From NCBI RefSeq assembly GCF_002899895.1, contig NZ_PPEI02000001.1, positions 1,092,848 through 1,156,847 of the forward strand: a DNA stretch of 64,000 nt, in the 5' to 3' direction. Below, piece by piece: positions 35,968 to 44,725 of the stretch. The notes below the pieces were generated by a model, which saw only the letters and a program-made list of their open reading frames with translations, was not told where the DNA came from and ran no database searches. A program made the position numbers and the translations under genes. Every line of letters begins with the position of its first letter. Position 1 is the first letter of the stretch. The stretch is from Chryseobacterium oncorhynchi. GTDB lineage: Bacteria; Bacteroidota; Bacteroidia; Flavobacteriales; Weeksellaceae.

Positions 35968-37143
35968 ATGAAGAAGATCATCTCCGGAATATCTATTTTT
36001 TGTTCTATCATTATTTCAGCACAGGAATCTATTCAGTTCCAGGACCTCCCTTTCAAGGATATTATTGCAAAAGCCAAAAAGGAAAAAAAATTGGTTTTTA
36101 TTGATGCATATGCTTCTTGGTGTGGCCCCTGTAAAATGATGGAGAAAAATGTTTTTCCTCAGAAATCGGTAAAAGACTATTACAATACCAACTTCATCAA
36201 TGCAAGATTTGATATGGAGAAAGGAGAAGGAAGAGACATTGCCGCCAAATATGGAGTTCGCTCCTACCCTACTTATCTTTTCCTGAATGGTGAAGGCGAG
36301 CTTGTTTCCAGAAATACCGGCTATATGGAGGAAAGTCTATTTGTAGCAATGGCTCAGGATATCAATTCACCAGGGAACAATAAAAATTCTCTAAAAGACC
36401 GATTTGCTAAGGGTGAAAAGGATCCTACATTCTTGATCAATATTATGAAACTTAATTCTGATACTGATTATGAATTTGCCAAGAAAGCTTCAGAAAGATA
36501 TTTTGAAAACAAAAAAAATACTGAAGAGTTTTCGAAAGACGAAATTGGATTTTTATTATTTTTCTTAAAATCAACTGAAGACTCCAATTATAAAACTTTT
36601 TCTGCGAGAAAGGCAGACATTGTCAAATTTCTTCCGGAAGAAACTTACAACGAATTTGATGCTCAACTGAAGCTATCAAAAATTGTAGAACAATCCATTG
36701 ATGATAAAAATAAAAGAATCAATGATGAGTATTTTCTGAAAACGGCAGAACCATTAGTGGGCAAGCAATTAGCTACAGCAAAGCTTAACCAGACTAAACT
36801 TAGCTATTACGAACAAAATGCCAATTTTCCTGAGTATGAAAAAGCAGCCTTGGATTATTATAAAAACTCAGATTCATTTAATCCTGATGAGTTGCTAAGA
36901 GCGTCATGGGTATTTTTAGATCATGTAAAAAACCCATCCTCATTGAAAAAAGCCACTGAATGGGCAGAAAAATCAGTGATGAGAGGAGAAACCTCTGAAA
37001 ACACTTATATTCTTGGTAAGCTTTACTTTTTAACTGGCAACAAAGAAATGGCAAAAAATTATGCTGAAATGTCTAGGAATATAGCCACTCAGTCCAATAA
37101 GGACTCTAAATTAGCAGAAGAATTATTAAATCAAATAAAATAA
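35968..37143 (+). CDS. Exported thioredoxin-like protein
   Basis: A 391-residue protein. The ATG at 35968 gives signal MKKIISGISIFCSIIISAQ. Residues about 22-130 form a thioredoxin fold with active site WCGPC at 51-55 and a cis-Pro in RSYPTYLF. The remaining 260 residues are helical, Lys/Glu-rich and TPR-like (AEKSVMRGETSENTYILGKLYFL near the end). It probably acts as a periplasmic disulfide reductase or isomerase; partner unknown. The following outer-membrane protein gene begins 9 bp downstream, so the two are likely co-transcribed. Confidence 0.82.
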   Translation: MKKIISGISIFCSIIISAQESIQFQDLPFKDIIAKAKKEKKLVFIDAYASWCGPCKMMEKNVFPQKSVKDYYNTNFINARFDMEKGEGRDIAAKYGVRSYPTYLFLNGEGELVSRNTGYMEESLFVAMAQDINSPGNNKNSLKDRFAKGEKDPTFLINIMKLNSDTDYEFAKKASERYFENKKNTEEFSKDEIGFLLFFLKSTEDSNYKTFSARKADIVKFLPEETYNEFDAQLKLSKIVEQSIDDKNKRINDEYFLKTAEPLVGKQLATAKLNQTKLSYYEQNANFPEYEKAALDYYKNSDSFNPDELLRASWVFLDHVKNPSSLKKATEWAEKSVMRGETSENTYILGKLYFLTGNKEMAKNYAEMSRNIATQSNKDSKLAEELLNQIK

Positions 37144-37152
37144 CACATATTG

Positions 37153-37779
37153 ATGAAGTATAGAGTATTAGCAAGTGTATTAGCTTTCTTGGCTATAGGA
37201 TCTCTGAATGCACAGGAACAGGAACAAAGTGGGGAAAAGAGTTTATATGTAAAGGGAAATGCTCTTTTTTTACCATTAGGTATTGTTAATCTTGGTGTAG
37301 AAAAACAAATCAGTCCCAAATATACTATTCAAGGAGATGTCTTTATTTCTCCATGGAAGTCATTCGCAGGACATGAATTACAATTTTACTCCGCTTCAAT
37401 TGAAGGAAGATATTATTTCAAGGAAGCTTTCAAACATTGGTATGTAGGTGCCAATCTTTCCTTTGCTGCCTATAATGCACAAAAATGGAATTATTGGAAT
37501 AATGACACTTCTGTTGCTGATAACGGAGACATTCTTATCAATTCTAATCTTTATCAAAAAGGATTTTCTGTAATGTTGGGTATCACTGGTGGTTATCAGT
37601 TTCAATTATCAGACCGTTGGAATCTTGATTTGTATGCTACAGTGGGAACCTCTCAAGGCTTTTATAAAGGCTATGACCGTTCCACAGGAAAGCGCTATGA
37701 CAACGCTGAAAAATTTAATAAAAGTGGAGAAATTATGCCTTACAGAGGTGGAGTAATGATCTCTTATAAATTTAAATAG
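37153..37779 (+). CDS. DUF3575-like outer-membrane beta-barrel protein
   Basis: A 208-residue exported protein with signal MKYRVLASVLAFLAIGSLNAQ and a series of amphipathic strands (GNALFLPLGIVNLGVEKQI, ASIEGRYYF, YVGANLSFAAY, GGYQFQLSDRWNLDLYATVG) ending in VMISYKFK, as in small outer-membrane barrels. This matches DUF3575. Function unknown. The ATG at 37153 follows an in-frame TTG directly upstream, which I consider less likely. Placed between the thioredoxin-like gene and a small membrane protein gene with gaps of 9 and 4 bp. Confidence 0.75.
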   Translation: MKYRVLASVLAFLAIGSLNAQEQEQSGEKSLYVKGNALFLPLGIVNLGVEKQISPKYTIQGDVFISPWKSFAGHELQFYSASIEGRYYFKEAFKHWYVGANLSFAAYNAQKWNYWNNDTSVADNGDILINSNLYQKGFSVMLGITGGYQFQLSDRWNLDLYATVGTSQGFYKGYDRSTGKRYDNAEKFNKSGEIMPYRGGVMISYKFK

Positions 37780-37783
37780 AGTA

Positions 37784-37990
37784 ATGAAGTTATTTGGAAA
37801 AAACCATATTATCATTTCAGTGATCACTTTTGTGATCCTTTTTTTAATGAACTATCTTGGGAATGATCTTCCTGACAAATTGCAAAGAGCTTTATTGACG
37901 GCTTTTGCAGGTGTTGTGGGACTGACTATTGGACTTTTTATATTAAATAGGGGCAAGAACGATAAAACTCCGCCCCAAAATTTTGATTAA
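37784..37990 (+). CDS. Small membrane protein, unknown function
   Basis: A 68-residue protein with two membrane segments (about 8-25 and 36-55), a short loop YLGNDLPDKLQR and a polar tail GKNDKTPPQNFD. It starts 4 bp after the barrel protein gene. Its TAA overlaps the stop of the convergent NamZ-like gene in the shared tetranucleotide TTAA. No family recognised. Confidence 0.6.
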   Translation: MKLFGKNHIIISVITFVILFLMNYLGNDLPDKLQRALLTAFAGVVGLTIGLFILNRGKNDKTPPQNFD

Positions 37991-39183
37991 TCTTCATAAA
38001 CCACATATCGGATTCTGATCTTTTCAAAATCCTCTAAATCCTTTTTCCATGACGCCTTAATTTCCGGAATTGATTTTCCAGCAATAATCTGCTTTCTGAA
38101 TTCATCAGTTCCGGACAGGGTATCAAACCATAAGTTCTTTAAAAAGAAATCTAATTGTGGATTCTTATAGTTTTGATAGGCCTTTATTACCCATTCCAAA
38201 TTAAGTTCTCTTAAATCTTTAGGATAATTAGATAAGTTTTCTCCATAGCAAAGCTTTCCGTTCAAGAAAGGATCTTTTGCGCCATAACTCGGTTTTGGAG
38301 TAAATTGATAAGGTAAGCTTTCCGTCCATGGAGAACCATAAATCTGAAAAGGCTGCTCTGTTCCCCTTCCTACAGAAACCTGGGTTCCTTCAAAAAAACA
38401 TAAACTCGGATACAAGTTAATGGCTTTATCATTAGGTAAATTAGGTGATGGCTTATCTAATATTGGATAACGCTGTTTTTTGTGATAATTTTTCATTGGA
38501 ATTAAGGTGTATTTCGCCTGAACTTCATTTTTCAGCCACTTTTCACCGTTTACCATTTTTCCGTACTCACCTATTGTCAATCCATAGACTACAGGTACTT
38601 CATGCATTCCTACAAAACTTGTCCATTTCTTTTTCAAAACAGGACCATCTGTATATCCATCATGAGGATTCGGACGATCTAGTACCATGACTTCTACATT
38701 ATTTTCAGCCCCGGCCTCCATTAAATACGTTAAAGTTGAGATGTATGTATAAAACCTCACTCCAACATCCTGAATATCAAATACAACAATATCTATCCCT
38801 GCCAGTTGTTCTGGTTTTGGTTTCTTATTGCTCGCATACAAAGAAACAATTGGAATTCCTGTTTTAACGTCTACTCCATTTTTTACTTTAGCTCCTGCAT
38901 CAGCGTCTCCTCTGAAACCATGCTCAGGCGCAAAAATAGATTTGATCTTAACACCATTTTTAACTAAAAAATCTACCAAATGGGTTTTGTCACTCATCAA
39001 GCCTGTTTGATTGGTCACTACACCAATTGTTTTTCCTTTTAATAAGGGTAAATAAAGCTCAGGTTGGTCCGCACCGGTTTTAAAATCCGATTGAACTTGG
39101 GTTTGAGAATAATATTGGTTGAATACTCCTAAAAAAATTAGGCAAATCAGAAGTAAATTTTTAATTTTGAAATCTAAATTCAT
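37987..39183 (-). CDS. DUF1343 protein, NamZ-like exo-beta-N-acetylmuramidase (GH171)
   Basis: A 398-residue exported hydrolase. The ATG at 39183 gives MNLDFKIKNLLLICLIFLG as signal; an upstream open frame to 39417 is only antisense to the permease gene. DUF1343 marks are LLKGKTIGVVTNQTG, IFAPEHGFRGDADAGAKV, VVFDIQDVGVRFYTYISTL, VLDRPNP and FFEGTQVSVGRGTEQPFQIYGSP. Characterised NamZ releases MurNAc from the non-reducing end of peptidoglycan chains. It probably works in the periplasm in cell-wall recycling. Its start is 4 bp from that of the divergent permease gene. Confidence 0.85.
   Translation of the reverse strand: MNLDFKIKNLLLICLIFLGVFNQYYSQTQVQSDFKTGADQPELYLPLLKGKTIGVVTNQTGLMSDKTHLVDFLVKNGVKIKSIFAPEHGFRGDADAGAKVKNGVDVKTGIPIVSLYASNKKPKPEQLAGIDIVVFDIQDVGVRFYTYISTLTYLMEAGAENNVEVMVLDRPNPHDGYTDGPVLKKKWTSFVGMHEVPVVYGLTIGEYGKMVNGEKWLKNEVQAKYTLIPMKNYHKKQRYPILDKPSPNLPNDKAINLYPSLCFFEGTQVSVGRGTEQPFQIYGSPWTESLPYQFTPKPSYGAKDPFLNGKLCYGENLSNYPKDLRELNLEWVIKAYQNYKNPQLDFFLKNLWFDTLSGTDEFRKQIIAGKSIPEIKASWKKDLEDFEKIRIRYVVYED
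39162..39169 (+). promoter_or_regulatory. -7 promoter element (TAATTTTG) for the LolE-like gene
   Basis: Exact TAnnTTTG located inside the NamZ-like coding region, 18 bp before the TTG start at 39188. Confidence 0.5.
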
Positions 39184-39187
39184 AAGC

Positions 39188-40417
39188 TTGAAGTTTCCTT
39201 TATATTTCTCTAGAAAAATAGCATTTTCCAAAGATAACAAAAATAACCTATCACGGGTTATCATCTTCATTGGCAGGCTTTCTGTAGCTCTTGGAATCAT
39301 TGTTTCCCTGATTACTGTGGCCACCGGATTAGGTTCCAAAAAGGCTATTAAGGAGAGACTTGCAGATTTCAGCGGACATATTACAGTAAGATCTACCCGA
39401 TCCAATTCCTCATACAATACTTCAGTACTGGATAATCAGGGATTAAATATCTCGAAAATAAAAGAGCTTCCTGATGTGGAAACGGTTCAAAAGTATGCAA
39501 CCGTAACAGGTATTATGCGTAATGAACATAATTTTGCAGGAATCATTTTTAAAGGAATAGGAAAGGATTTTGACAGCTTAAGGTTTAAAAAATTTCTTCT
39601 CGCCGGTACTACACCAAAGGTTACTGAAGTAGGATTCAATAATGATGTTGCCATTTCACAAAAAGTAGCCAATGATCTTCACCTAAAGGTAAATGACAGC
39701 ATTGTTACTGTATTTTTAAAGACTGATCAAAAGCCAATCTACCGAAAATTCAAAATTATCGGAATCTATAGAACTGATATTAAAATGATTGATGAGCAGT
39801 TCGTTATTGGAGGGATTAATCATGTAAGAAAAATTCTGGATATGAAAGGCGACGAGATTGGAGGTATTGATATTTTCCTGAAAAACGTCAATGATATCGA
39901 CAAGGATTTTCCTGAAATTGAAAAACTGATCGGCTATAAAAACTATGCTGAAAAAGCCACTGAAAAGTTTCCACAGATCAATGACTGGATCAGTATTTTT
40001 GACACCAATATTGCACTGATTATCATCATCATGCTGATTGTGGTGGTTATCAATATTATCATGGTTCTTCTAATTCTTATTATTGAAAGAACAAATTCCA
40101 TCGGGTTGCTAAAGACATTAGGAGCCAGTAATGCACAGATCAGAGCTACCTTTATCAACTATACGCTTATCATTATGATTCCGGGGCTTTTGTATGGAAA
40201 CGCTATTGGATTAGGATTAATTCTAATTCAGAAATTCTTTGGGGTTATCAAGTTGAATCCGGAAAACTATTATGTAAGTACAGTTCCGGTGGACCTCAAC
40301 CCTATTGCCATTGTTTCCATTTCATTAGGGATTCTGGCTATCTCAGCACTTGCTTTAATTATTCCGAGTTATCTAATCAGTAAGATCTCTCCGGTGAAAG
40401 CAATTAAGTACAATTAA
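39188..40417 (+). CDS. FtsX-like ABC transporter permease (LolE/LolC type)
   Basis: A 409-residue inner-membrane protein. The best start is TTG at 39188, giving LKFPLYFSRKIAFSKDNKN, the usual N-terminus of this family; there is no in-frame ATG before membrane helix 1. Helix 1 (about 28-50) is followed by a periplasmic MacB-like domain of some 220 residues and three C-terminal helices with FtsX-type GLLKTLGASNAQIRATF. Such permeases move lipoproteins to the outer membrane with an ATPase (LolD), which is not encoded next door. The role is inferred from the family. Confidence 0.85.
   Translation: MKFPLYFSRKIAFSKDNKNNLSRVIIFIGRLSVALGIIVSLITVATGLGSKKAIKERLADFSGHITVRSTRSNSSYNTSVLDNQGLNISKIKELPDVETVQKYATVTGIMRNEHNFAGIIFKGIGKDFDSLRFKKFLLAGTTPKVTEVGFNNDVAISQKVANDLHLKVNDSIVTVFLKTDQKPIYRKFKIIGIYRTDIKMIDEQFVIGGINHVRKILDMKGDEIGGIDIFLKNVNDIDKDFPEIEKLIGYKNYAEKATEKFPQINDWISIFDTNIALIIIIMLIVVVINIIMVLLILIIERTNSIGLLKTLGASNAQIRATFINYTLIIMIPGLLYGNAIGLGLILIQKFFGVIKLNPENYYVSTVPVDLNPIAIVSISLGILAISALALIIPSYLISKISPVKAIKYN
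39229..39236 (-). promoter_or_regulatory. -7 promoter element (TATCTTTG) for the NamZ-like gene
   Basis: Exact TAnnTTTG on the minus strand, 45 bp before the NamZ-like ATG and inside the permease coding region. With the opposite promoter, the two transcripts would overlap by about 45 nt at their 5' ends. Confidence 0.5.
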
Positions 40418-40512
40418 TTATTAAAAGCTGGTGGGCACTGATCATTGAAACTCCTTTCAATGTTTCAGTTTCGTCTGCCAATCATACAGGGCAAAGATAA
40501 TTTTAAAAGCAT

Positions 40513-40520
40513 TATCTTTG
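40513..40520 (+). promoter_or_regulatory. -7 promoter element (TATCTTTG) for cysteine synthase
   Basis: Exact TAnnTTTG, 19 bp before the ATG, giving a short leader. Confidence 0.55.
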
Positions 40521-40539
40521 CACCGCATATAAAACATTT

Positions 40540-41523
40540 ATGAAATACGCAAAAAATATCCTTGAAACGATAGGTAATACACCGCTGGTAAAACTTAACA
40601 AAGTGTTAGGTGAAGACTTTCCAGCACTAGTTTTAGCAAAAGTTGAGACATTCAATCCCGGAAACTCCGTAAAAGACAGAATGGCTCTTAAAATGATAGA
40701 AGATGCCGAAAAAGACGGCAGATTAAAACCTGGAGGAACCATCATTGAGGGAACTTCCGGAAATACTGGAATGGGGCTGGCACTTGCTGCCATCATCAAA
40801 GGCTACAAATGTATTTTTGTAACCAATTCTAAACAGTCTAAGGAAAAGTGTGACATTCTTCGTGCTGTAGGAGCAGAAGTAATTGTTTGTCCTACAGACG
40901 TAAAACCTACTGACCCACGTTCTTATTACTCAGTTTCAAAAAGACTGGCTAAGGAAACTGAAAACGGATGGTATGTAAACCAATATGATAACTTATCCAA
41001 CAGAACTGCTCACTATGAATCTACAGCTCCTGAGATCTGGGAACAGACTGAAGGTAAACTGACTCACTTTGTAGCAGGTGCAGGAACAGGAGGTACTATT
41101 ACAGGATGCGGAACATTCTTCAAAGAAAAGAACAAAGACATCAAGATCATTGGTGTGGATACTTACGGATCTATTCTTAAAGAATTTCACGAAACCGGAG
41201 AATTACACTACGACCATGCTTATACTTACATTACAGAAGGTATTGGGGAAGATATCATTCCTGAGAACTATGACATGGCTGTAATTGACCATTTTGAAAA
41301 GGTAACAGATAAAGACGGTGCCATCTATGCAAGAAAACTGGCTAAGGAAGAAGGTATTTTCTGTGGATACTCTGCGGGAAGTGCAATTGCTTCATTAATT
41401 CAAATGAAAGATCAGTTTACGAAAGATGATGTCATTGTAGTTTTACTTCACGACCATGGTTCAAGATATGTAGGAAAAATCTACAATGACGAGTGGATGA
41501 AAGAAATGGGCTGGTTAGAATAA
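40540..41523 (+). CDS. PLP-dependent cysteine synthase / cystathionine beta-synthase family
   Basis: A 327-residue fold-type II PLP enzyme. ETIGNTPLVKLNKV opens the protein; Lys45 in NPGNSVKDRMAL binds PLP; the phosphate loop is GAGTGGTITGCG and the substrate loop EGTSGNTGMGLALAA. The C-terminus HGSRYVGKIYNDEWMKEMGW resembles eukaryote-like CBS and CysM branches more than CysK. It forms cysteine from O-acetylserine or cystathionine from serine and homocysteine; which one cannot be decided here. Cytosolic and probably monocistronic, with a -7 box upstream and a terminator downstream. Confidence 0.88.
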   Translation: MKYAKNILETIGNTPLVKLNKVLGEDFPALVLAKVETFNPGNSVKDRMALKMIEDAEKDGRLKPGGTIIEGTSGNTGMGLALAAIIKGYKCIFVTNSKQSKEKCDILRAVGAEVIVCPTDVKPTDPRSYYSVSKRLAKETENGWYVNQYDNLSNRTAHYESTAPEIWEQTEGKLTHFVAGAGTGGTITGCGTFFKEKNKDIKIIGVDTYGSILKEFHETGELHYDHAYTYITEGIGEDIIPENYDMAVIDHFEKVTDKDGAIYARKLAKEEGIFCGYSAGSAIASLIQMKDQFTKDDVIVVLLHDHGSRYVGKIYNDEWMKEMGWLE

Positions 41524-41558
41524 GTAACTTTCCTTTTACTACTTTTAATATAAAATAA

Positions 41559-41584
41559 AAATCAGAGCGTTTGCTCTGATTTTT
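41559..41584. terminator. Bidirectional intrinsic terminator
   Basis: Stem AAATCAGAGC / GCTCTGATTT with a GTTT loop and a T run between the convergent cysteine synthase and YcxB-like genes. Confidence 0.85.
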
Positions 41585-42115
41585 TTATTGTTTGTTGATA
41601 TTTTCCTTTAAGATTTTCTTTAGCAAATTATACTCTTTCTCACTCATAGATCTCTGTGGAAACATATAATTATATTTACCCTCTAGAGAGATGAATTCAT
41701 TATTACTGTCAAAATATTCAAAATCTTTCCATTCACTGGTTTCCTTTTCTCCATCAATATTCACTGTGAAAAAATTCTGATCAAATCTGATCTCATATAT
41801 CTTACATTTTTCAAGCACGCTTAAATAATGATTGACCTGTTTTTTCCATCTTGAAACCTTGTTAATGCTTACAGACAAGAAAACGGCACAAAGCAGGAAT
41901 ATAAAACTCAAAAAGTATAAAATTCCTTTACTGTTCTCACTTAAGCTATCTTTCAAAAAAAATACAATGACTAAGATAACAGCAGCTGCAATGGTTGTTA
42001 TTGTTTTACTCTTAGTTGTAGGTGAAAAAAGCAGACTACCCTGGTTACCACTAAAATAAATATCCTCAAAATTCTTTCTGTCAGTTCTTAATGTAATAAC
42101 CTTTTCCTCACTCAT
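41585..42115 (-). CDS. YcxB-like membrane protein
   Basis: A 176-residue protein with two membrane segments (about 36-54 and 63-85) after a short N-terminal cytoplasmic part, and a soluble C-terminal domain (about 95-176) with NFFTVNIDGEKETSEWKDFEYF, the strand-turn-WKDF pattern of the YcxB-like family. Function unknown. The preceding chaperone genes lie 36 bp upstream on the same strand and it may be co-transcribed with them. Confidence 0.6.
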   Translation of the reverse strand: MSEEKVITLRTDRKNFEDIYFSGNQGSLLFSPTTKSKTITTIAAAVILVIVFFLKDSLSENSKGILYFLSFIFLLCAVFLSVSINKVSRWKKQVNHYLSVLEKCKIYEIRFDQNFFTVNIDGEKETSEWKDFEYFDSNNEFISLEGKYNYMFPQRSMSEKEYNLLKKILKENINKQ

Positions 42116-42151
42116 AATACATGGTTTGTTTTAAAAAGCTACAAAACTAAG

Positions 42152-42454
42152 CTAAATATCTTCATATTGGTCACTTATTGCAGAAAGTTTGTTCATCAAA
42201 TCCCTGTTTCTACGCTTTAAAGCTTCCAGTTTGTTCAGCATATTATGAATAACTTCCAAACCTGGCAGATTGATTTCAAGATCATAGTGCCAATTGGTAA
42301 ACTTTTCCAAATCAGGCAGATCTTCATACATCAGATAGTGAATATTGTCTTCCACCTGTATATTCAATAAACCATATTCTACAAGGTCATCAAAAAATGT
42401 GATTTCTATATTGTATATTCTTACGAGTTCTTCCCGTGATATTCTTTCACTCAT
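42152..42454 (-). CDS. CbpM-type chaperone modulator
   Basis: A 100-residue protein with a MerR-like N-terminal fold (ERISREELVRIYNIEITFFDDLVEYGLL) and a C-terminal coiled coil (about 70-95). CbpM binds the J domain of CbpA and blocks its action on DnaK. Its start lies 3 bp after the stop of the CbpA-like gene, which strongly supports the pairing. Cytosolic. Confidence 0.82.
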   Translation of the reverse strand: MSERISREELVRIYNIEITFFDDLVEYGLLNIQVEDNIHYLMYEDLPDLEKFTNWHYDLEINLPGLEVIHNMLNKLEALKRRNRDLMNKLSAISDQYEDI

Positions 42455-42457
42455 AGC

Positions 42458-43372
42458 CTAGGAATTTTTAAGTTGTTCAAAAAGTTCTTTCTGCTTCTCT
42501 GTAAGATTGGTAGGCAGTTTCACTTCGTAGGTTACAAAAAGATCGCCGTGTTCGTTCTCTTTTTTGTAGACAGGAAATCCTTTTCCTTTCAATCTTACGG
42601 TAGTTCCGGTTTGCGTTTCCGGTTTCACTTTTAGGTTTACACTTCCATCCAGGGTATTTACCTTTACATCACCCCCTAAAACCGCAGTGTACATATCAAT
42701 AGTCACCTTTGTTTTAAGATCATCACCAATTCTTTCAAAATCAGGATCCTCAGGAATATTGAATGTAATATACAAATCTCCGCTTGGTCCTCCGTTTACT
42801 CCCGGATTCCCATGTCCTTTCAGTTTAATCTGCTGCCCGTCATAAACTCCGGCCGGAATGGTGATTCTTACCTTCTTCCCATTGATTTCAAAAGTTTGTG
42901 GATGTGTTATTGCAGCATCTCTTAAATTTAGATTCAGCTCAGCCTGTACATCTTTTCCTTTGAACTTACCTGATGCTCTTCCTCTTGAGCTTCTGCCAGT
43001 GCCTCCTGCACCACCAAACATATTTTGGAAGAAATCTGAAAAATCCTCGCCCTCTCCAAAGTCAGCACCTGAGAAGCCTCCGCCTCCGTAGTTTTGTTGC
43101 TGATATTGTTTTTGCTGTTGCTGTTGGGCTTTTTCGTATTCCTCACCATGCTTCCAGTTTTCACCGTATTTATCATATTTGGTACGGTTTTCAGGATTAC
43201 TGAGTACTTCATTAGCTTCATTCAGCTCTTTGAATTTTTTTTCAGACTCCTTGTCATCGGGGTTCAGATCAGGATGCAGTTTTCTAGCCAATTTTCGGTA
43301 GGCTTTTTTAATGTCATCTTGTGTTGCGTTTTTATCTACGCCTAGAATTTTATAGTAATCTATATAAGCCAT
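42458..43372 (-). CDS. CbpA-type J-domain co-chaperone
   Basis: A 304-residue DnaJ-class protein. The J domain covers 1-70 with HPD at 33-35 (LHPDLNPDD). A Gln/Tyr-rich then Gly-rich linker (about 80-130) follows. The C-terminal half has the two substrate-binding beta domains: [20 protein letters not shown] and [19 protein letters not shown]. There is no zinc-finger domain, which sets CbpA apart from DnaJ. It stimulates DnaK ATPase and binds clients. Operon with a CbpM-like gene. Confidence 0.9.
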   Translation of the reverse strand: MAYIDYYKILGVDKNATQDDIKKAYRKLARKLHPDLNPDDKESEKKFKELNEANEVLSNPENRTKYDKYGENWKHGEEYEKAQQQQQKQYQQQNYGGGGFSGADFGEGEDFSDFFQNMFGGAGGTGRSSRGRASGKFKGKDVQAELNLNLRDAAITHPQTFEINGKKVRITIPAGVYDGQQIKLKGHGNPGVNGGPSGDLYITFNIPEDPDFERIGDDLKTKVTIDMYTAVLGGDVKVNTLDGSVNLKVKPETQTGTTVRLKGKGFPVYKKENEHGDLFVTYEVKLPTNLTEKQKELFEQLKNS

Positions 43373-43388
43373 AGAAACGAAGTTTACC

Positions 43389-43396
43389 CAAATTTA
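43389..43396 (-). promoter_or_regulatory. -7 promoter element (TAAATTTG) for the cbpA-like operon
   Basis: Exact TAnnTTTG on the minus strand, 16 bp before the ATG, giving a leader of some 10 nt. Confidence 0.5.
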
Positions 43397-43443
43397 TGAA
43401 ATTTAGGCTTGAAAATTGCATAGCAGAGTGTTAAAAATAAACT

Positions 43444-43451
43444 TATCTTTG
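43444..43451 (+). promoter_or_regulatory. -7 promoter element (TATCTTTG) for the symporter gene
   Basis: Exact TAnnTTTG, 14 bp before the ATG at 43466. Weak -33 box. Confidence 0.5.
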
Positions 43452-43465
43452 ATAAAAAGCGCCAC

Positions 43466-44668
43466 ATGAAAGAGGTATTAAAAAACTACTCAGGAATCAT
43501 ATTTTTACTTTTAGGAATCACTATTGGAAGCATTATAGGAATTGTAGCTCCTGGGGTTGTGGAATACATAAAACCATTGGGAGACATTTTTCTTAATCTT
43601 CTTTTCGTGAGTGTAGTACCCTTGGTATTTTTTGCAGTATCGAATTCCATTGCCTCTTTAGAACAACAATCAAGGTTCGGAAGAATCATTCTTGTGATGG
43701 CACTTACCTTTTTATTCTTTATTTTGACAGCGGCTATTTTTACGATCTGTGTAGTGTATCTTTTTCCTGTTTCAGGAGTTTCCGGAAGTTCAGAGATCGT
43801 AACTGAAGCGGCTAGCGATGAAACTTGGGGAAATAGAATTGTGAGCTTTTTCACTGTGGGAGAATTTACCGCACTCTTTTCAAGACAAAATATGCTTGCA
43901 CTGCTTATTTTTGCGTTCTTGACAGGTTTTGCAGCCAGAAAAACTGGAGAAAGTGGACAGCCATTCAGAGTTTTTATTGCATCAGGATATGAAGTAATGA
44001 AAGAACTTCTTTTATTGGTTATGAAGCTGGCTCCCATTGGCCTAGGGGCTTATTTCGCCTATCAGGTAGCAACGTTAGGACCACAGCTTTTTGGATTTTA
44101 TGCTAAACCTTTAGGGTTGTATTATGTGGCAGGAATTATCTATTTCCTTGTCTTCTTTTCCATCTATGCATTCATGGCGAGTGGAAAAAATGGGGTTAAA
44201 AGTTTCTGGACGAATGCCATTTATCCTACTCTTACAGCAATAAGTACCTGCAGCAGCTTTGCAACTATGCCAGCGAATCTACAGGCAGCTTCCAAGATTG
44301 GAATTCCCAATTCTATTGCTAACCTGGTGATTCCTATTGGTACTACCTTGCATAAAAATGGATCCTCAATGTCTTCTATTATTAAGATCTATGTAGCTTT
44401 TTTAATTATTGGAAAAGATTTCTTTGATCCTGCCAATTTACTTCTGGCTTTAGGAATTACGGTTTTTGTGAGTATTGTAGCCGGAGGAATTCCTAACGGT
44501 GGATATATTGGTGAAATGCTGATGATCTCTGTCTATAAACTACCTCAGGAAGCTATTCCTGCTGTAATGATTATCGGAACCCTTGTAGATCCTTTAGCAA
44601 CAGTTCTTAATTCTGTAGGAGATATCGTTGCAGCCATGTTTGTGAATCGGTTTGTAAAAGTCACCTGA
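43466..44668 (+). CDS. Dicarboxylate/amino acid:cation symporter (SDF family)
   Basis: A 400-residue inner-membrane transporter of the DAACS/GltP-DctA family, normal length. About eight membrane helices with two re-entrant loops. Family marks: a Ser-rich stretch SCSSFATMPANLQAA (hairpin 1 region, near 266-280) and NLVIPIGTTLHKNGSSMSSI, with NGG near 350 and DPLATVLNSVGDIVAAM at the end. It imports glutamate, aspartate or C4-dicarboxylates with sodium or protons; exact substrate unknown. Monocistronic and divergent from the cbpA-like operon. Confidence 0.9.
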   Translation: MKEVLKNYSGIIFLLLGITIGSIIGIVAPGVVEYIKPLGDIFLNLLFVSVVPLVFFAVSNSIASLEQQSRFGRIILVMALTFLFFILTAAIFTICVVYLFPVSGVSGSSEIVTEAASDETWGNRIVSFFTVGEFTALFSRQNMLALLIFAFLTGFAARKTGESGQPFRVFIASGYEVMKELLLLVMKLAPIGLGAYFAYQVATLGPQLFGFYAKPLGLYYVAGIIYFLVFFSIYAFMASGKNGVKSFWTNAIYPTLTAISTCSSFATMPANLQAASKIGIPNSIANLVIPIGTTLHKNGSSMSSIIKIYVAFLIIGKDFFDPANLLLALGITVFVSIVAGGIPNGGYIGEMLMISVYKLPQEAIPAVMIIGTLVDPLATVLNSVGDIVAAMFVNRFVKVT

Positions 44669-44725
44669 TTAAAAGTTGACCATTAATCCAATGTACAAAT
44701 GCCTTTATTCTAAAAGAGATCTACC

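Noticed and set aside
39184-39417. 78-residue N-terminal extension of the NamZ-like protein
   Set aside because: It lies wholly in the permease gene; the signal peptide begins at 39183.
40440-40480. Inverted repeat TGAAAC...GTTTCA after the LolE-like gene
   Set aside because: Short and without a T run; too weak to call a terminator.
43486-44037. 183-codon frame antisense to the symporter gene
   Set aside because: Shadow of the symporter; the sequence is repetitive and has no family features.
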